Positions 41,101 through 51,168 of a stretch of DNA of 64,000 bases are shown one piece after another (the stretch's first letter is position 1; every line of letters starts with the position of its first letter). Location of the stretch: positions 310,001-374,000 of the forward strand of contig JAUIMM010001591.1 in NCBI GenBank assembly GCA_031769625.1, given 5' to 3'. The notes below the pieces were generated by a model that saw only the letters and a list, made by a program, of their open reading frames with translations, was not told the origin of the DNA and searched no databases. Both the position numbers and the translations under genes were made by a program. Source of the stretch: Taudactylus pleione (Eukaryota; Chordata; Amphibia; Anura; Myobatrachidae).

Positions 41101-42700
41101 GTAGGATGTAAGTGTCTCTACCACAATGTGACATACAGTAGCTAAGTGTAGGCTGTAAGTGTCTCTACCACAATGTGACATAGCTAAGTGTACAAAGTGT
41201 AGGATGTCAGTGTCTCTACCACAATGTGACATAGCTAAGTGTACTAAGTGTAGGACCTAAGCATCTCAACCACAATGTGACATAGCTAAGTGTACTAAGT
41301 GTAGGATGTAAGTGTCTCTACCACAATGTGACATAGCTGAGTGTAGGATGTAAGTGTCTCTACCTCAATGTGACATAGCTAAGTGTACTAAGTGTAGGAT
41401 GTAAGTGTCTCTACCACAATGTGACATAGCTAAGTGTAGGATGTAAGTGTCTCTACCACAATGTGACATAGCTAAGTGTACTAAGTGTAGGATGTAAGTG
41501 TCTCTACCACAATGTGACATAGCTAAGTGTACAAAGTGTAGGATGTAAGTGTCTCTACCACAATGTGACATAGCTAAGTGTACTAAGTGTAGGACCTAAG
41601 CGTCTCAACCACAGTGTGACATAGCTAAGTGTACTAAGTGTAGGATGTAAGTGTATCTACCACAATGTGACATAGCTAAGTGTAGGATGTAAGTGACTCT
41701 ACCACAATGTGACATAGCTAAGTGTACTAAGTGTAGGATGTAAGTGTCTCTACCACAATGTGACATAGCTAAGTGTAGGATGTAAGTGTCTCTACCACAA
41801 TGTGACATAGCTAAGTGTACTAAGTGTAGGTCCTAAGCGTCTCAACCACAATGTGACATAGCTAAGTGTACTAAGTGTAGGATGTAAGTGTCTCTACCAC
41901 AATGTGACATAGCTAAGTGTAGGATGTAAGTGTCTCTACCATAATGTGACATAGCTAAGTGTACTATGTGTAGGATGTAAGTGTCTCTACCACAATGTTA
42001 CATAGCTAAGTGTAGGATGTAAGTGTCTCTACCACAATGTGACATAGCTAAGTGTAGGATGTAAGTGTCTCTACCACAATGTGACATAGCTTAGTGTAGG
42101 CTGTAAGTGTCTCTACCACAATGTGACATAGCTAAGTGTACTAAGTGTAGGACCTAAGCATCTCTACCACAATGTGACATACAGTAGCTAAGTGTAGGAT
42201 GTAGGTGTCTCTACCACAATGTGACATACAGTAGCTAAGTGTAGGCTGTAAGTGTCTCTACCACAATGTGACATAGCTAAGTGTACTAAGTGTAGGACCT
42301 AAGCATCTCTACCACAATGTGACATACAGTAGCTAAGTGTAGGATGTAGGTGTCTCTACCACAATGTGACATACAGTAGCTAAGTGTAGGATGTAAGTGT
42401 CTCTACCACAATGTGACATAGCTAAGTGTACTAAGTGTAGGACCTAAGCATCTCTACCACAATGTGACATACAGTAGCTAAGTGTAGGCTGTAAGTGTCT
42501 CTTCCACAATGTGACATAGCTAAGTGTTCTAAGTGTAGGATGTAAGTGTCTCTACCACAATGTGACATAGCTAAGTGAACTAATTGTAGGATGTAAGTGT
42601 CTCTACCACAATGTGACATAGCTAAGTGTATGCTGTAAGCGTCTCTACCACAATGTGACATAGCTAAGTGTACTAAGTGTAGGACCTAAGCATCTCTGCC
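38190..42700. repeat. Downstream copy of the 27.2-31.0 kb block
   Basis: Matches 27205-31000 in unit order, with extra units inserted near 41.0-41.6 kb. It includes the same runs of GTCCCAACCACAGTG and CATACAGTAG variants. Confidence 0.8.
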
Positions 42701-44278
42701 ACAATGTGACATAGCTAAGTGTAGGACCTAAGCAATTCTACCACAATGTGACATACAGTAGCTAAGTGTATGCTGTAAGCATCTCTACCACAATGTGACA
42801 TAGTTAAGTGTACTAAATGTTGGCTGTAAGTGTCTCTACCACAATGTGACATAGCTAAGTGTACTAAGTGTAGGATGTAAGTGTCTCTACCACAATATGA
42901 CATAGCTAAGTGTACTAAGTGTAGTATGTAAGTGTCTCTACCACAATGTGACATAGCTAAGTTTACTAAGTGTAGGCTGTAAGTGTCTCTACCACAATGT
43001 GACATAGCTAAGTGTACTAAGTGTAGGATGTAAGTGTCTCTACCACAATGTGACATAGCTAAGTGAACTAAGTGTAGGATGTAAGTGTCTCTACCACAAT
43101 GTGATATAGCTAAGTGTACTAAGTGTAGGATGTAAGTGTCTCTACCACAATGTGACATAGCTAAGTGTACTAAGTGTAGGATGTAAGTGTCTCTACCACA
43201 ATGTGATATAGCTAAGTGTACTAAGTGTAGGATGTAAGCATCTCTACCACAATGTGACATAGCTAAGTGTACTAAGTGTAGGACCTAAGCATCTCTACCA
43301 CAATGTGACATAGTTAAGTGTATGCTGTAAGCGTCTCTACCACAATATGACATAGCTAAGTGTACTAAGTGTAGGATGTAAGTGTCTCTACCACAATGTG
43401 ACATAGCTAAGTGTACTAAGTGTAGGATGTAAGTGTCTCTACCACAATGTGACATAGTTAAGTGAACTAAGTGTAGGATGTAAGTGTCTCTACCACAATG
43501 TGACATAGCTAAGTGTGCTAAGTGTAGGATGTAAGCGTCTCTACCACAATGTGACATAGCTAAGTGTACTAAGTGTAGGACCTAAGCGTCTCTACTACAA
43601 TGTGACATAGCTAAGTTTATCCTGTAAGCGTCCCTACCACAATGTGACATAGCTAAGTGTACTAAGTGTAGGACCTAAGCGTCTCTACCACAATGTGACA
43701 TAGCTAAGTGTACTAAGTGTAGGACCTAAGTGTCTCTACCACAATGTGACATAGCTAAGTGTACTAAGTGTAGGACTTAAGCGTCTCTACCACAATGTGA
43801 CATAGCTAAGTGTAGGCTGTGAGTGTCTCTACCACAATATGACATAGCTAAGTGTACTAAGTGTAGGACCTAAGTGTCTCTACCACAATGTGACATAGCT
43901 AAGTTTACTAAGTGTAGGACCTAAGCATCTCTACCACAATGTGACATAGCTAAGTGTACTAAGTGTAGGACTTAAGCGTCTCTACCACAATGTGACATAG
44001 CTAAGTGTTCTAAGTGTAGGATGTAAGTGTCTCTACCACAATGTGACATAGCTAAGTGTACTAGGTGTAGGACTTAAGCGTCTCTACCACAATATGACAT
44101 AGCTAAGTGTACTAAGTGTAGGACTTAAGCGTCTCTACCACAATGTGACATAGCTAAGTTTACTAAGTGTAGGACCTAAGCGTCTCTACCACAATATGAC
44201 ATAGCTAAGTTTACTAAGTGCAGGACCTAAGTGTCTCTACCACAATATGATATAGCTAAGTATACTAAGTGTAGGACC

Positions 44279-44337
44279 TTTCTCCCTTGTCAACAATTCA
44301 TAGTTTATGGTGCAGTTGTATAATGTCTCTTCTACAG
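44279..44337 (+). promoter_or_regulatory. 3' splice region of the aminotransferase intron
   Basis: Only about 59 bp separate the last satellite unit from the exon. They contain a short pyrimidine-rich stretch (TTTCTCCCTTG), a second tract (TGTCTCTTCTACAG) and the AG at 44336-44337. All non-repetitive 3' splice information for this intron appears to be in this interval. Confidence 0.6.
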
Positions 44338-44427
44338 GGAATAGAAAAACCTTTTGGAAAAATAACACCATGTTATTTGGGGGACCAGCAAGCAATGGGA
44401 CAGAAACCAATGACCTACCTGAGACAG
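44338..44427 (+). CDS. Alanine aminotransferase (GPT/GPT2-like) exon
   Basis: This 90-bp exon of 30 codons starts after a good acceptor (TCTCTTCTACAG) and ends at the donor CAG|GTAAGC; both borders are phase 0. The peptide contains GDQQAMGQKPMTYLRQ, which matches the conserved GDAQAMGQ.P.TFLRQ segment of alanine aminotransferase, the pyridoxal-phosphate enzyme that interconverts alanine plus 2-oxoglutarate and pyruvate plus glutamate. In known GPT genes this segment is directly followed by the one encoded at 55461-55569. The residues before it (GIEKPFGKITPCYL) are unlike the usual GIKKPFTEVIRANI, so this may be a diverged paralogue. Other exons must lie outside the window. Family assignment is from memory of the conserved block. 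Confidence 0.85.
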
Positions 44428-44516
44428 GTAAGCACACAAATAGATAATAAGCTGATCAACAGAGAAGGGCAGATCCGGAGTCACATGCTGCTGTGAACGC
44501 TGTAGCGTGTTTTTCA

Positions 44517-45573
44517 TATCGAAGCCGGATAATTGGCTGAGACAGAATCTGTTTAAAATTAAATCTGTACGATGCCATTTTGCGAATAGTAACAAGACGC
44601 CATTATGCGACTACCCGCCCAGCGCCATTTTAGCGAATCTCACACATAAGTACATACGGCGATGCTATTATTTAGCATTGTGCAATTCCCACGCAATAGA
44701 AAGATGTTAAAAGTCCTCATTAGATAAATACAGACAGTTACTAAAACATATAATATGATCAACCTTGCAAAATATGTACCACGGTGTACTCCACAAACAC
44801 GTAGTCGCACAACACTAACTAGCAGCATTTCCCAATACCCCAATACTTACACTCTACACACTTACATAAAAAGGTTCCCTAGCATTAAGGTTATTATTTA
44901 AGGTTTTATTCATTATTTGTAATGTTGTGAAATACATGTTATTTGATATCTAAGATTTAGTGCAGGATAAGCAGACCGTGTTTGGTGTTATTCTAAACCA
45001 CTGTGTATTTGCAGATTTCCGGTTCCATCGGGGTAGAAATTGCAACATGTGTCTGCAAGTTATGGATCATAGAGAGTTAGGCATTGAAATGTATCCTGTA
45101 ATATAACCAGCTTAGATTTAGTATGCAGTGGGACAATGGACACAAAGAGCTGTTGGAGGCTGGATTGTGACCATACAAACTGACCTATGAACTGTACTGT
45201 AACAGAAGAACCAGGAAGAAGAACCAATGGAATCATGCCAATCTGTTCTATTGTATTGCCTATCTCTGTAAGGGTATATATGTGAGCTCTCTGAAACTAG
45301 ATTTTAGGATTCAAGCTTTGCTGTTGACGGAGGTTTCATCTTTGATGCCGGGATGTGGATTCAGAGCGCGTGTGTATGTAACGACTGTACCTCGTGTCTG
45401 TATAATTTGTGTGCGCTAATTGTATTTAGATCACAGCGTGTATCTGTTTTATGGTGAATAATAACTTTTTGTGCTTTGGAATCACAATCGAAGTCTGAAA
45501 GCAATTATTTCTTGTGCGACTCATAAACGCTAAATAGCGACAATTTTAGAGTGTATAGATAGGTAGGAATCCA
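44517..45573 (+). repeat. 5' LTR
   Basis: It aligns along its length with 51169-52222. It begins TATCGAAGCC where the 3' copy has TGTCAAAGCT, so the canonical TG is mutated here. It ends TCCA just before the primer-binding site. A TATA-like GGTATATATG near 45273 precedes the conserved CTCTCTGAAACTAG and probably marks the U3/R promoter. Confidence 0.88.
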
Positions 45574-45577
45574 TAGT

Positions 45578-45595
45578 TGGGGGCTTCGTCAAGAG
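45578..45595 (+). other. Retroviral primer-binding site
   Basis: TGGGGGCTTCGTCAAGAG lies four bases after the LTR end. Its first eight bases equal the proline-tRNA primer site of gammaretroviruses (TGGGGGCTCGTC...), after which there is an extra T and further change. Position and sequence together support the call; the tRNA assignment is tentative. Confidence 0.7.
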
Positions 45596-46558
45596 TGAGA
45601 TCACTGTACTACTTACACGATAGAAACACGGTTACTGATCTCTCACCAAAAGGGTGGAAAGGCACCATAAGCAGGAAAGAACGCTTTGCCTTCCAAAACC
45701 TGCTAGCACTTGGTTGCTGAGAGACCGCTATCCGTATATTGTGTGAGTTCAAGGAGCGCTGATTAGAATCCAGGGACAAGGAAGGAAAAAGTTTGTTTTC
45801 CTTCGTTGATAGAATTTCATGGTAAAAGGGGAAGTCGCACAATAGCGTAAGGGTAATAATACATTTTGTGTAGCAGTCGCATTATTGTCTATTGTCTATG
45901 CGACTAGTCGCACAATAGCGTATACATATTTCCTGTATTGCTGCCACGTGTTTTAAACAAAGCCATTGAGATTGCATTGTGATATTGATAGAGTGATAAC
46001 ATTGTTGTAAATACATTGATCAGTGTTGCCATAATCTGGGAAAATGTTTATTTTTCTGCGCAGGAAAAGAGTGTGTAACAGTGAATATTTGTTGGTAGGG
46101 GTAACATGTTCCCTAGTTAAGGGTATTGTAGGACCCTTAAGTGCTAGACGCCTGGTGTCGGCCTAGTGGCTCGGTAGTAGATACCGCAGTCTATACACAT
46201 AAGCAGGTGTAGTTGTCTTTGTTGTAGTTTCGGCTCTCAGTGTGATTACAGTATTCAGTGATCAGTTAGGGTTATTTGAGCATTGTAATTGAACCGCTCA
46301 GTTGTGGCTAAATTGTGATTGTGAACTGAGCAGAGGGTGGATGAAATCACTGAAAAGGGTAGGTGTTATTGGAATGCCTACATGCTAGCAGTGAAAGTTA
46401 GTCAAAAAGGGATTAGGTGCGTGGAAGCAGCCTGGTTATTCTTCCATAGGTGTGTGGGCGCATCCTGTTAATATTGTCCATAGGTAAGTGAAAGTAGCCT
46501 TGACATTCTTTCACCAGTCTAAATCTCTATTGAAAAGTTTGGCACTATTTTCCCAAAC
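45596..46558 (+). other. Retroviral leader, no gene seen
   Basis: About 960 bp lie between the primer site and the gag start. It contains repeated GTCGCACAATAGCGTA motifs near 45834 and 45905 and no credible reading frame. It presumably includes the former packaging region. Confidence 0.55.
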
Positions 46559-48702
46559 ATGGGAGCCAAACAAACAGTAGAGATGTTAGATGATGTGCTG
46601 CTCTTGGAAGCGCCGCTTGGGTCGGCATGGCATATTATGCATACTAAGTACGGTGCTTATGCGATTAAGTACTGTGATATATGACGAGGAAAAGAGTTAG
46701 ACCTTTCCCCAGAATTGGCAGCTTTGATAAGGAGGTATTGAACAATGTCCGAGATAGCATCTGTATGGTGCACTCTCAAATGAAAAAGATAAAGTATAAC
46801 GAGTGTTTAAAGTTGTGGCAGCATGAGGGGGATGCGTGGCTTAAGGGTGTGCATGCGGCACAAACCAGTGTCGCGTGCAAGATGCAGGGGAGTGCGCACA
46901 CAGCACTAAACTGCAGTGCGTGCATGCTACGAAATAGCACGCACATACAGCAAGGTAGCATTGCGGAAGGTATTACCAGTGGTTCATGCACACCACCACC
47001 GCCCTATGCGGATGGGGGTGGAGGTACAGTCGATGTAAAAACTCATAAAAATATAACAGGTAACTTGTACCCTCTTGAGTAATCATTTAATTCAATTATT
47101 CAGACCCGGTCGCAAGCGCTGAATGCTCGCAACCGGGTCGATGTTTGCCCACTGGGCATGCGCACTTCAGAGCCGTCTCCGAGGCACGGGTCTCGCACCA
47201 AAGGGGGCGAGCTGTCGATGATTGACATGACGATTGACAGCTCGCCCCGTTTTGGAGGCGGGCGGGGGGGTGGACGGCCAAACGGAGGAATTCCCGATGG
47301 AACACTTGCCATTTGGGGGCGGCCCCACTGACATCAGCAATAATGTCAGTGGGGAGCTTCCTGCAGGAAGCTCCCTGGGGCTTGCGCTTGCCAAGACCCA
47401 ACCTTAGGGTCTTGTTGCAAGCCCCGATGGTTGTGATGGTCCAGACCATCGCGACCATCAATCTGGTCGCTCCCTAGAGCTGTGGGTGGTAACCCACAGC
47501 TTAGCTAGCGACCAGGAGGCCGCACTTCACACCACGACTCTGAATGAGGGCCTAAATCCCCAGCCAGGTAACAAGGTCAAAGGTAACAGTGTGGGTGGTC
47601 TCCAATAACTGTTCCCAATGGGAATCCGGATGCGAATGGTGTAGTGCCCACAAGGGAAGTAGCAATGCATTGTCCTTGGACAAGAGCGGAGCTAAATTCC
47701 ATAATGAATGACTTCCCTGACCCTAAGAAGGAATTAGCAAAATGCCAAAGATTTTTGAAAAATTTGGTTAATGCTCACGAGCCAACCAATAATGATTGGC
47801 GAGTGGTGTTAAGGGCTTTTCTTCCACACAATACCGATGTAAAAAAGTTTATCACGGATTGCGTATTGGATGGAGATGGTCCCTTAACAGACGAGGGTAA
47901 CCAAGGTCACATTACCCGCATAATAACTCAATTGGGTGTATATTTTCCAGTAGTAGTTAACTTGAGTAAAATTTTAACCATAAAACAAAAGGGTAGTGAA
48001 TCTGCAGAGGATTACTGTACCCGAGCTCTGCAGGCTATCACCCAGTACACTGGGATAGAAGATAGTAAAGACAGCACTCACCATAGGGAAATGGTCATCA
48101 CAGTGCTTATGGATGGGTCTTAAAGACAATCTAAAGACCCGAGTTCAGACCTCTCTGCCTGGCTGGAGGGGAGTTACTGTAGACACACTTAGGGAGTCCG
48201 CTATTGAGCATGATAAAAACATCCACAAGAAGAGAGAGACGCAGAGCGAGAAGCTAATGGCTGTTAGTATTTAAGCTCTAGAAAGAATGACTGTAACATC
48301 ACAGCCACCAGACACACATGCACCTGCACAGCTACACATCCTCACCAATCCTGCACCACCACAAACACAGCCCTTCCCCACTTATCACACACAGCCACAA
48401 AACCCATACTATCCACAGCCACCATATTACCCTCAAAATCCTTATTCACACCCACAATCTTTCTCTAACGCTCAACCCACACAGCAACCTTTTCACCCAC
48501 CCCACTCATGAAGGTGCTTTAACTGCAACCAAGTGGGACATGTAAGTAGGAACTGTAAGGTGAAGAAGGTAGGACCCCCCAACCAGGGAGTACCTGGATA
48601 TCCACATAAGGGATATACACACAGTGCAGGAAATTTCCAACAGTCACCAGCTCCAATTGTGGCCTTAAATGCTGTATTGGAGAGTGAGAGTCAACGCTAG
48701 GG
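46559..48702 (+). pseudogene. Disrupted retroviral gag
   Basis: The frame opens at 46559 with MGAKQT, a typical N-myristoylated Gag start, but hits TGA at 46682 after 41 codons. Matrix-like sequence continues in another frame to 47082 and includes the late-domain motif PPPPY (46996-47010). A nested element then interrupts it. A capsid-like fragment of about 159 residues follows (47644-48123), containing HEPTNNDW, comparable to the HQPTWDD region of gammaretroviral capsid. After a further frame change and stop codons comes a Pro/Gln-rich linker (48287-48511) and one CX2CX4HX4C zinc knuckle (48515-48556). At least three frame changes or stops make it non-functional as Gag. Confidence 0.88.
47096..47553. 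mobile_element. Hairpin-chain MITE nested in gag
   Basis: The right end GACTCTGAATGAGGGCC is nearly the same as the right terminus of the Harbinger element at 63195. The left end keeps only ATTCAGACC and looks truncated or degraded. Between them is a chain of inverted repeats: arms 47103-47110/47132-47139, 47204-47216/47236-47248 (13 bp, perfect), 47323-47334/47343-47354 (12 bp, perfect), a 24-bp palindrome at 47352-47375, 47377-47385/47417-47425 enclosing another stem, a nested stem at 47426-47459, and 47463-47471/47517-47525 enclosing a 10-bp stem. It splits the former gag. Confidence 0.72.
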
Positions 48703-48734
48703 GTCAGGTCATACCTGTAGTCTACAGATAGTCA

Positions 48735-49871
48735 GGTTAACTGGAAATACTAGGGAATTTCTTAAGTCCAAACCACCTCACTTTAAACTCCACCAGTCCC
48801 AAGTAGATACATCACTTTTATGTTTGAACATCACCAACTCCAATGACCCAGGAAGTTGGGAGGTGACTGGGAATAACCAGACGATGACCTTCTCACTAAG
48901 AGCTGATCATGAGCCTATGAATTATGAACTGTTACGCACAATCAGGTCGGGTGGAAGACAATTCCGGTATAAATATACACTAAGTTCCACCAAAGAAATG
49001 GTTGGTAGGGTCCCAGAAGGATATTGTGCTTAGATATTACAACCAGAAACTTGCATGAGTCAAATGGGAGAACCTGAAATAGGGTCACTTGCTAGGGAAA
49101 TGTGTGTGACAATAATGATGTTTACTATTTGTGTTATCTGGGAAGAGTAGTCCCAGAAGTTATGACCCATACACATGGTGAAATGCTTGGTATTCATAAA
49201 AACACACCATCACCATATCTTCACACACAGTATGAACACAGAGCAAAAGAAATATACCTGGTGATGTACATAAAGCCACACAGTTAATTAGTGAAACAAC
49301 TGGCTTTAAAGTTTTGGTAGCATTGGATCCCACCAGCAGGATCGCTCGGGGTACACTAAATTTTAGATATATCCAAGACCTTGCTAAATTAATAGATTAT
49401 ATCACCGAGATGTATGATGACACATTCAGGTACACAGGTAGGGAGTTGCACGCTTACAAGAAAGAACTCGTGCAACATAGACTAGTGTTAGATTATTTAT
49501 CAGCTGTCACTGGAGGGTATTGCGTAACATTGGCCACCCAATTTTGTATAAAAAGTTGCACATATATTACAAATAACACTAGTGACCCCAAGGAGGTGAT
49601 AGACCGGAAGATGGATGAAATTCTGCAGCTGAAATGGGAATTCCAGAAGAACCATAATACTTCAGTGGCTGAAGTAGAGGAAAAGGTAGAAGAATGGGTT
49701 TCATGGTTGAACCCAGTGAAATGGTTCGCCGGCCTAGGAGAGTGGGTCCAGGAAATGGTTGCTAGTATAGGTAAACTCCTGATCCTCATTCTGGTTGTCA
49801 TCTTAGTAATTGGCTTATGTGTCAGGTGTGCTCCTGCTGTGTTGAAATGTGGAAATGTAAAGGTAAGGTAA
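48735..49871 (+). pseudogene. Disrupted retroviral env
   Basis: The upstream part (48735-49033) is a surface-subunit-like fragment with NXS/T sites, followed by stops and frame changes. The last segment is open from about 49314 to 49871 (about 185 residues) and looks like a transmembrane subunit: charged helical region, GGYC followed by further cysteines, a second helical region, then a hydrophobic anchor LLILILVVILVIGL and a short cytoplasmic tail. The surface subunit is not intact. Assignment rests on the order after gag and the layout of the anchor and cysteines. Confidence 0.7.
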
Positions 49872-50251
49872 ACCGAAAGAATGAAATTTTGATGGTGGTC
49901 ACTAGTAACAATATGAATACTGAGATAAATGTAGGACTGCATTACAACCCTGAACTAGAAGGTACCATCATATGATGTATAAGATTTAGACATGCATGAA
50001 ATGTATTATTAAAAAAGTTATTTTAAAACATCTTACATAATGTAAGTCCCTATTCCCCTTCAAGACTTCCTTTATAGGATTGGTGCATCCCCACATCTTT
50101 CCCATGATCTCCCAATATCCACGGTGTGCGTATAAGGGTAGTTTTATGTCCCCTCCTAGAGACACATTATTGATGGTTAAGAACCACCTTGTGCCATCCC
50201 ATAATATAACATTAAATAATATGTCATAGTGTAAGCCTAAATTAAATTACC
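49872..50251 (+). other. Post-env retroviral sequence, no gene seen
   Basis: This AT-rich stretch lies between the env end and the nested element. I see no open frame or motif that can be named. Confidence 0.5.
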
Positions 50252-51114
50252 GTATATACTCGAGTATAAGTCGACCCGAATATAAGCCGAGGTACCTAAT
50301 GTTACCACAAAATACTGGGAAAACTTATTGACTCGAGTATAAACCTAGGGTGGGAAATGCAGCAGCTGGTAGTGCCCCCAGTAGTAATCCCCCCTGGTAG
50401 TGCCCCCAGAAGTAATTCCCCCTGGTAGTACCCCCAGAAGTAATTCCCCCTGGTAGTGCCCCCAGTAGTAATTCCCCCTGGTAGTGCCCCCAGTAGTAAT
50501 TCCCCCTGGTAGTGCCCCCAGTAGTAATCCCCCCTGGTAGTGCCCCCAGAAGTAATCCCCCCTGGTAGTGCCCCAGAAGTAATCCCCCCCTGGTAGTGCC
50601 CCCAGAAGTAATCCCCCCTGGTAGTGCCCCCAGAAGTAATCCCCCCTGGTACTGCCCCAGTAGTCCTAATAAAAATAAAAAAAACACTTCCTGAAACCCC
50701 GCTCCTGGTCCCACCGCTGTTATCAGCTCCTCCGGCTGCTTTGCATTATGGGAGAGATGTTGTCATGACGTCTCTCCCATTATCCACTGCGGGAGCCGGA
50801 AGATGGCTCCCGCAGTGGGAGCAGCAGCAGCCGATGAGAGTCTGACAGACTCTCCTTGGCTGCTGATTACAACAAACACACAGCTGCCAGCTCCGCGGCT
50901 GTGTGTTTGGCAGTGTGTAGTGCTGACCGAACTCCATCCGGTCAGCGGTACACACGCGGTACAGCTGTGTCACAGAGACACAGTCTGCACCACAGCCCGC
51001 ATGGTACGCTACTCAGCTGCGTACCATGCGTGCATCACTCGAGTATAAGCCGAGGAGGTGCTTTTTCAGCACAAAAAATGTGCTGAAAAACTCGGTTTAT
51101 ACTCGAGTATATAC
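50252..51114. mobile_element. 863-bp DNA element with TATACTCGAGTATA termini
   Basis: The left end GTATATACTCGAGTATAA is repeated in inverted orientation at 51097-51114. Such CGAGTATAAGCCGA sequences are, from memory, a dispersed vertebrate repeat, but I cannot name the superfamily and see no clear target duplication. Its left half holds a 28-bp minisatellite and its right half a chain of hairpins (50748-51090). It has no credible gene. It lies inside the retrovirus, just before the polypurine tract. Confidence 0.75.
50368..50657. repeat. 28-bp minisatellite, about 10 copies
   Basis: Units of the form GGTAGTGCCCCCAGTAGTAA plus a C-rich tail repeat in tandem, with CAGTAG/CAGAAG and TAATCC/TAATTC variation. 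Because 28 is not a multiple of three, the minus-strand open frame through it cycles through three peptides; it is not a gene. Confidence 0.92.
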
Positions 51115-51157
51115 AGTGATTGAAAAATCAGATTGTGATAGCATGTTATTTGCTATC

Positions 51158-51167
51158 AAAGGGTGGA
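51158..51167 (+). other. Retroviral polypurine tract
   Basis: AAAGGGTGGA lies one base before the TG that starts the 3' LTR, the expected place for the plus-strand primer. Confidence 0.7.
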
Positions 51168-51168
51168 C

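Larger units (their letters stand above)
1..44278. repeat. 44-kb tandem array of a 51/42-bp unit
   Basis: The unit reads on the + strand as CTACCACAATGTGACATAG, then CTAAGTGTA once or twice, then GGATGTAAGTGTCT. Two tandem CTAAGTGTA copies give 51 bp and one gives 42 bp. Other recurrent variants are a 5-bp insertion (CATAG becomes CATACAGTAG), a 4-bp loss (GGATGTGTCTC) and a 2-bp change (GGATGTAAG to GGACCTAAG). Apart from six inserted transposon copies the array is unbroken. From length divided by unit size there should be roughly 850-900 units. I do not recognise the family. It begins before the window and ends abruptly about 60 bp upstream of a host exon. Confidence 0.97.

Noticed and set aside
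1..44278. CRISPR-like regular repeat array
   Set aside because: The units are contiguous, with no unique spacers, and the context is vertebrate introns and transposons.
1..44278. Centromeric satellite
   Set aside because: The array lies inside a host gene and no CENP-B-box-like sequence is seen; a centromeric role cannot be supported from this window.
45609..45842. 77-codon minus-strand frame in the retroviral leader
   Set aside because: No domain, antisense to the element and surrounded by non-coding leader.
47096..47461. Overlapping minus-strand frames of 70-121 codons
   Set aside because: They fall in the hairpin-chain element, overlap in several frames and show no domain.
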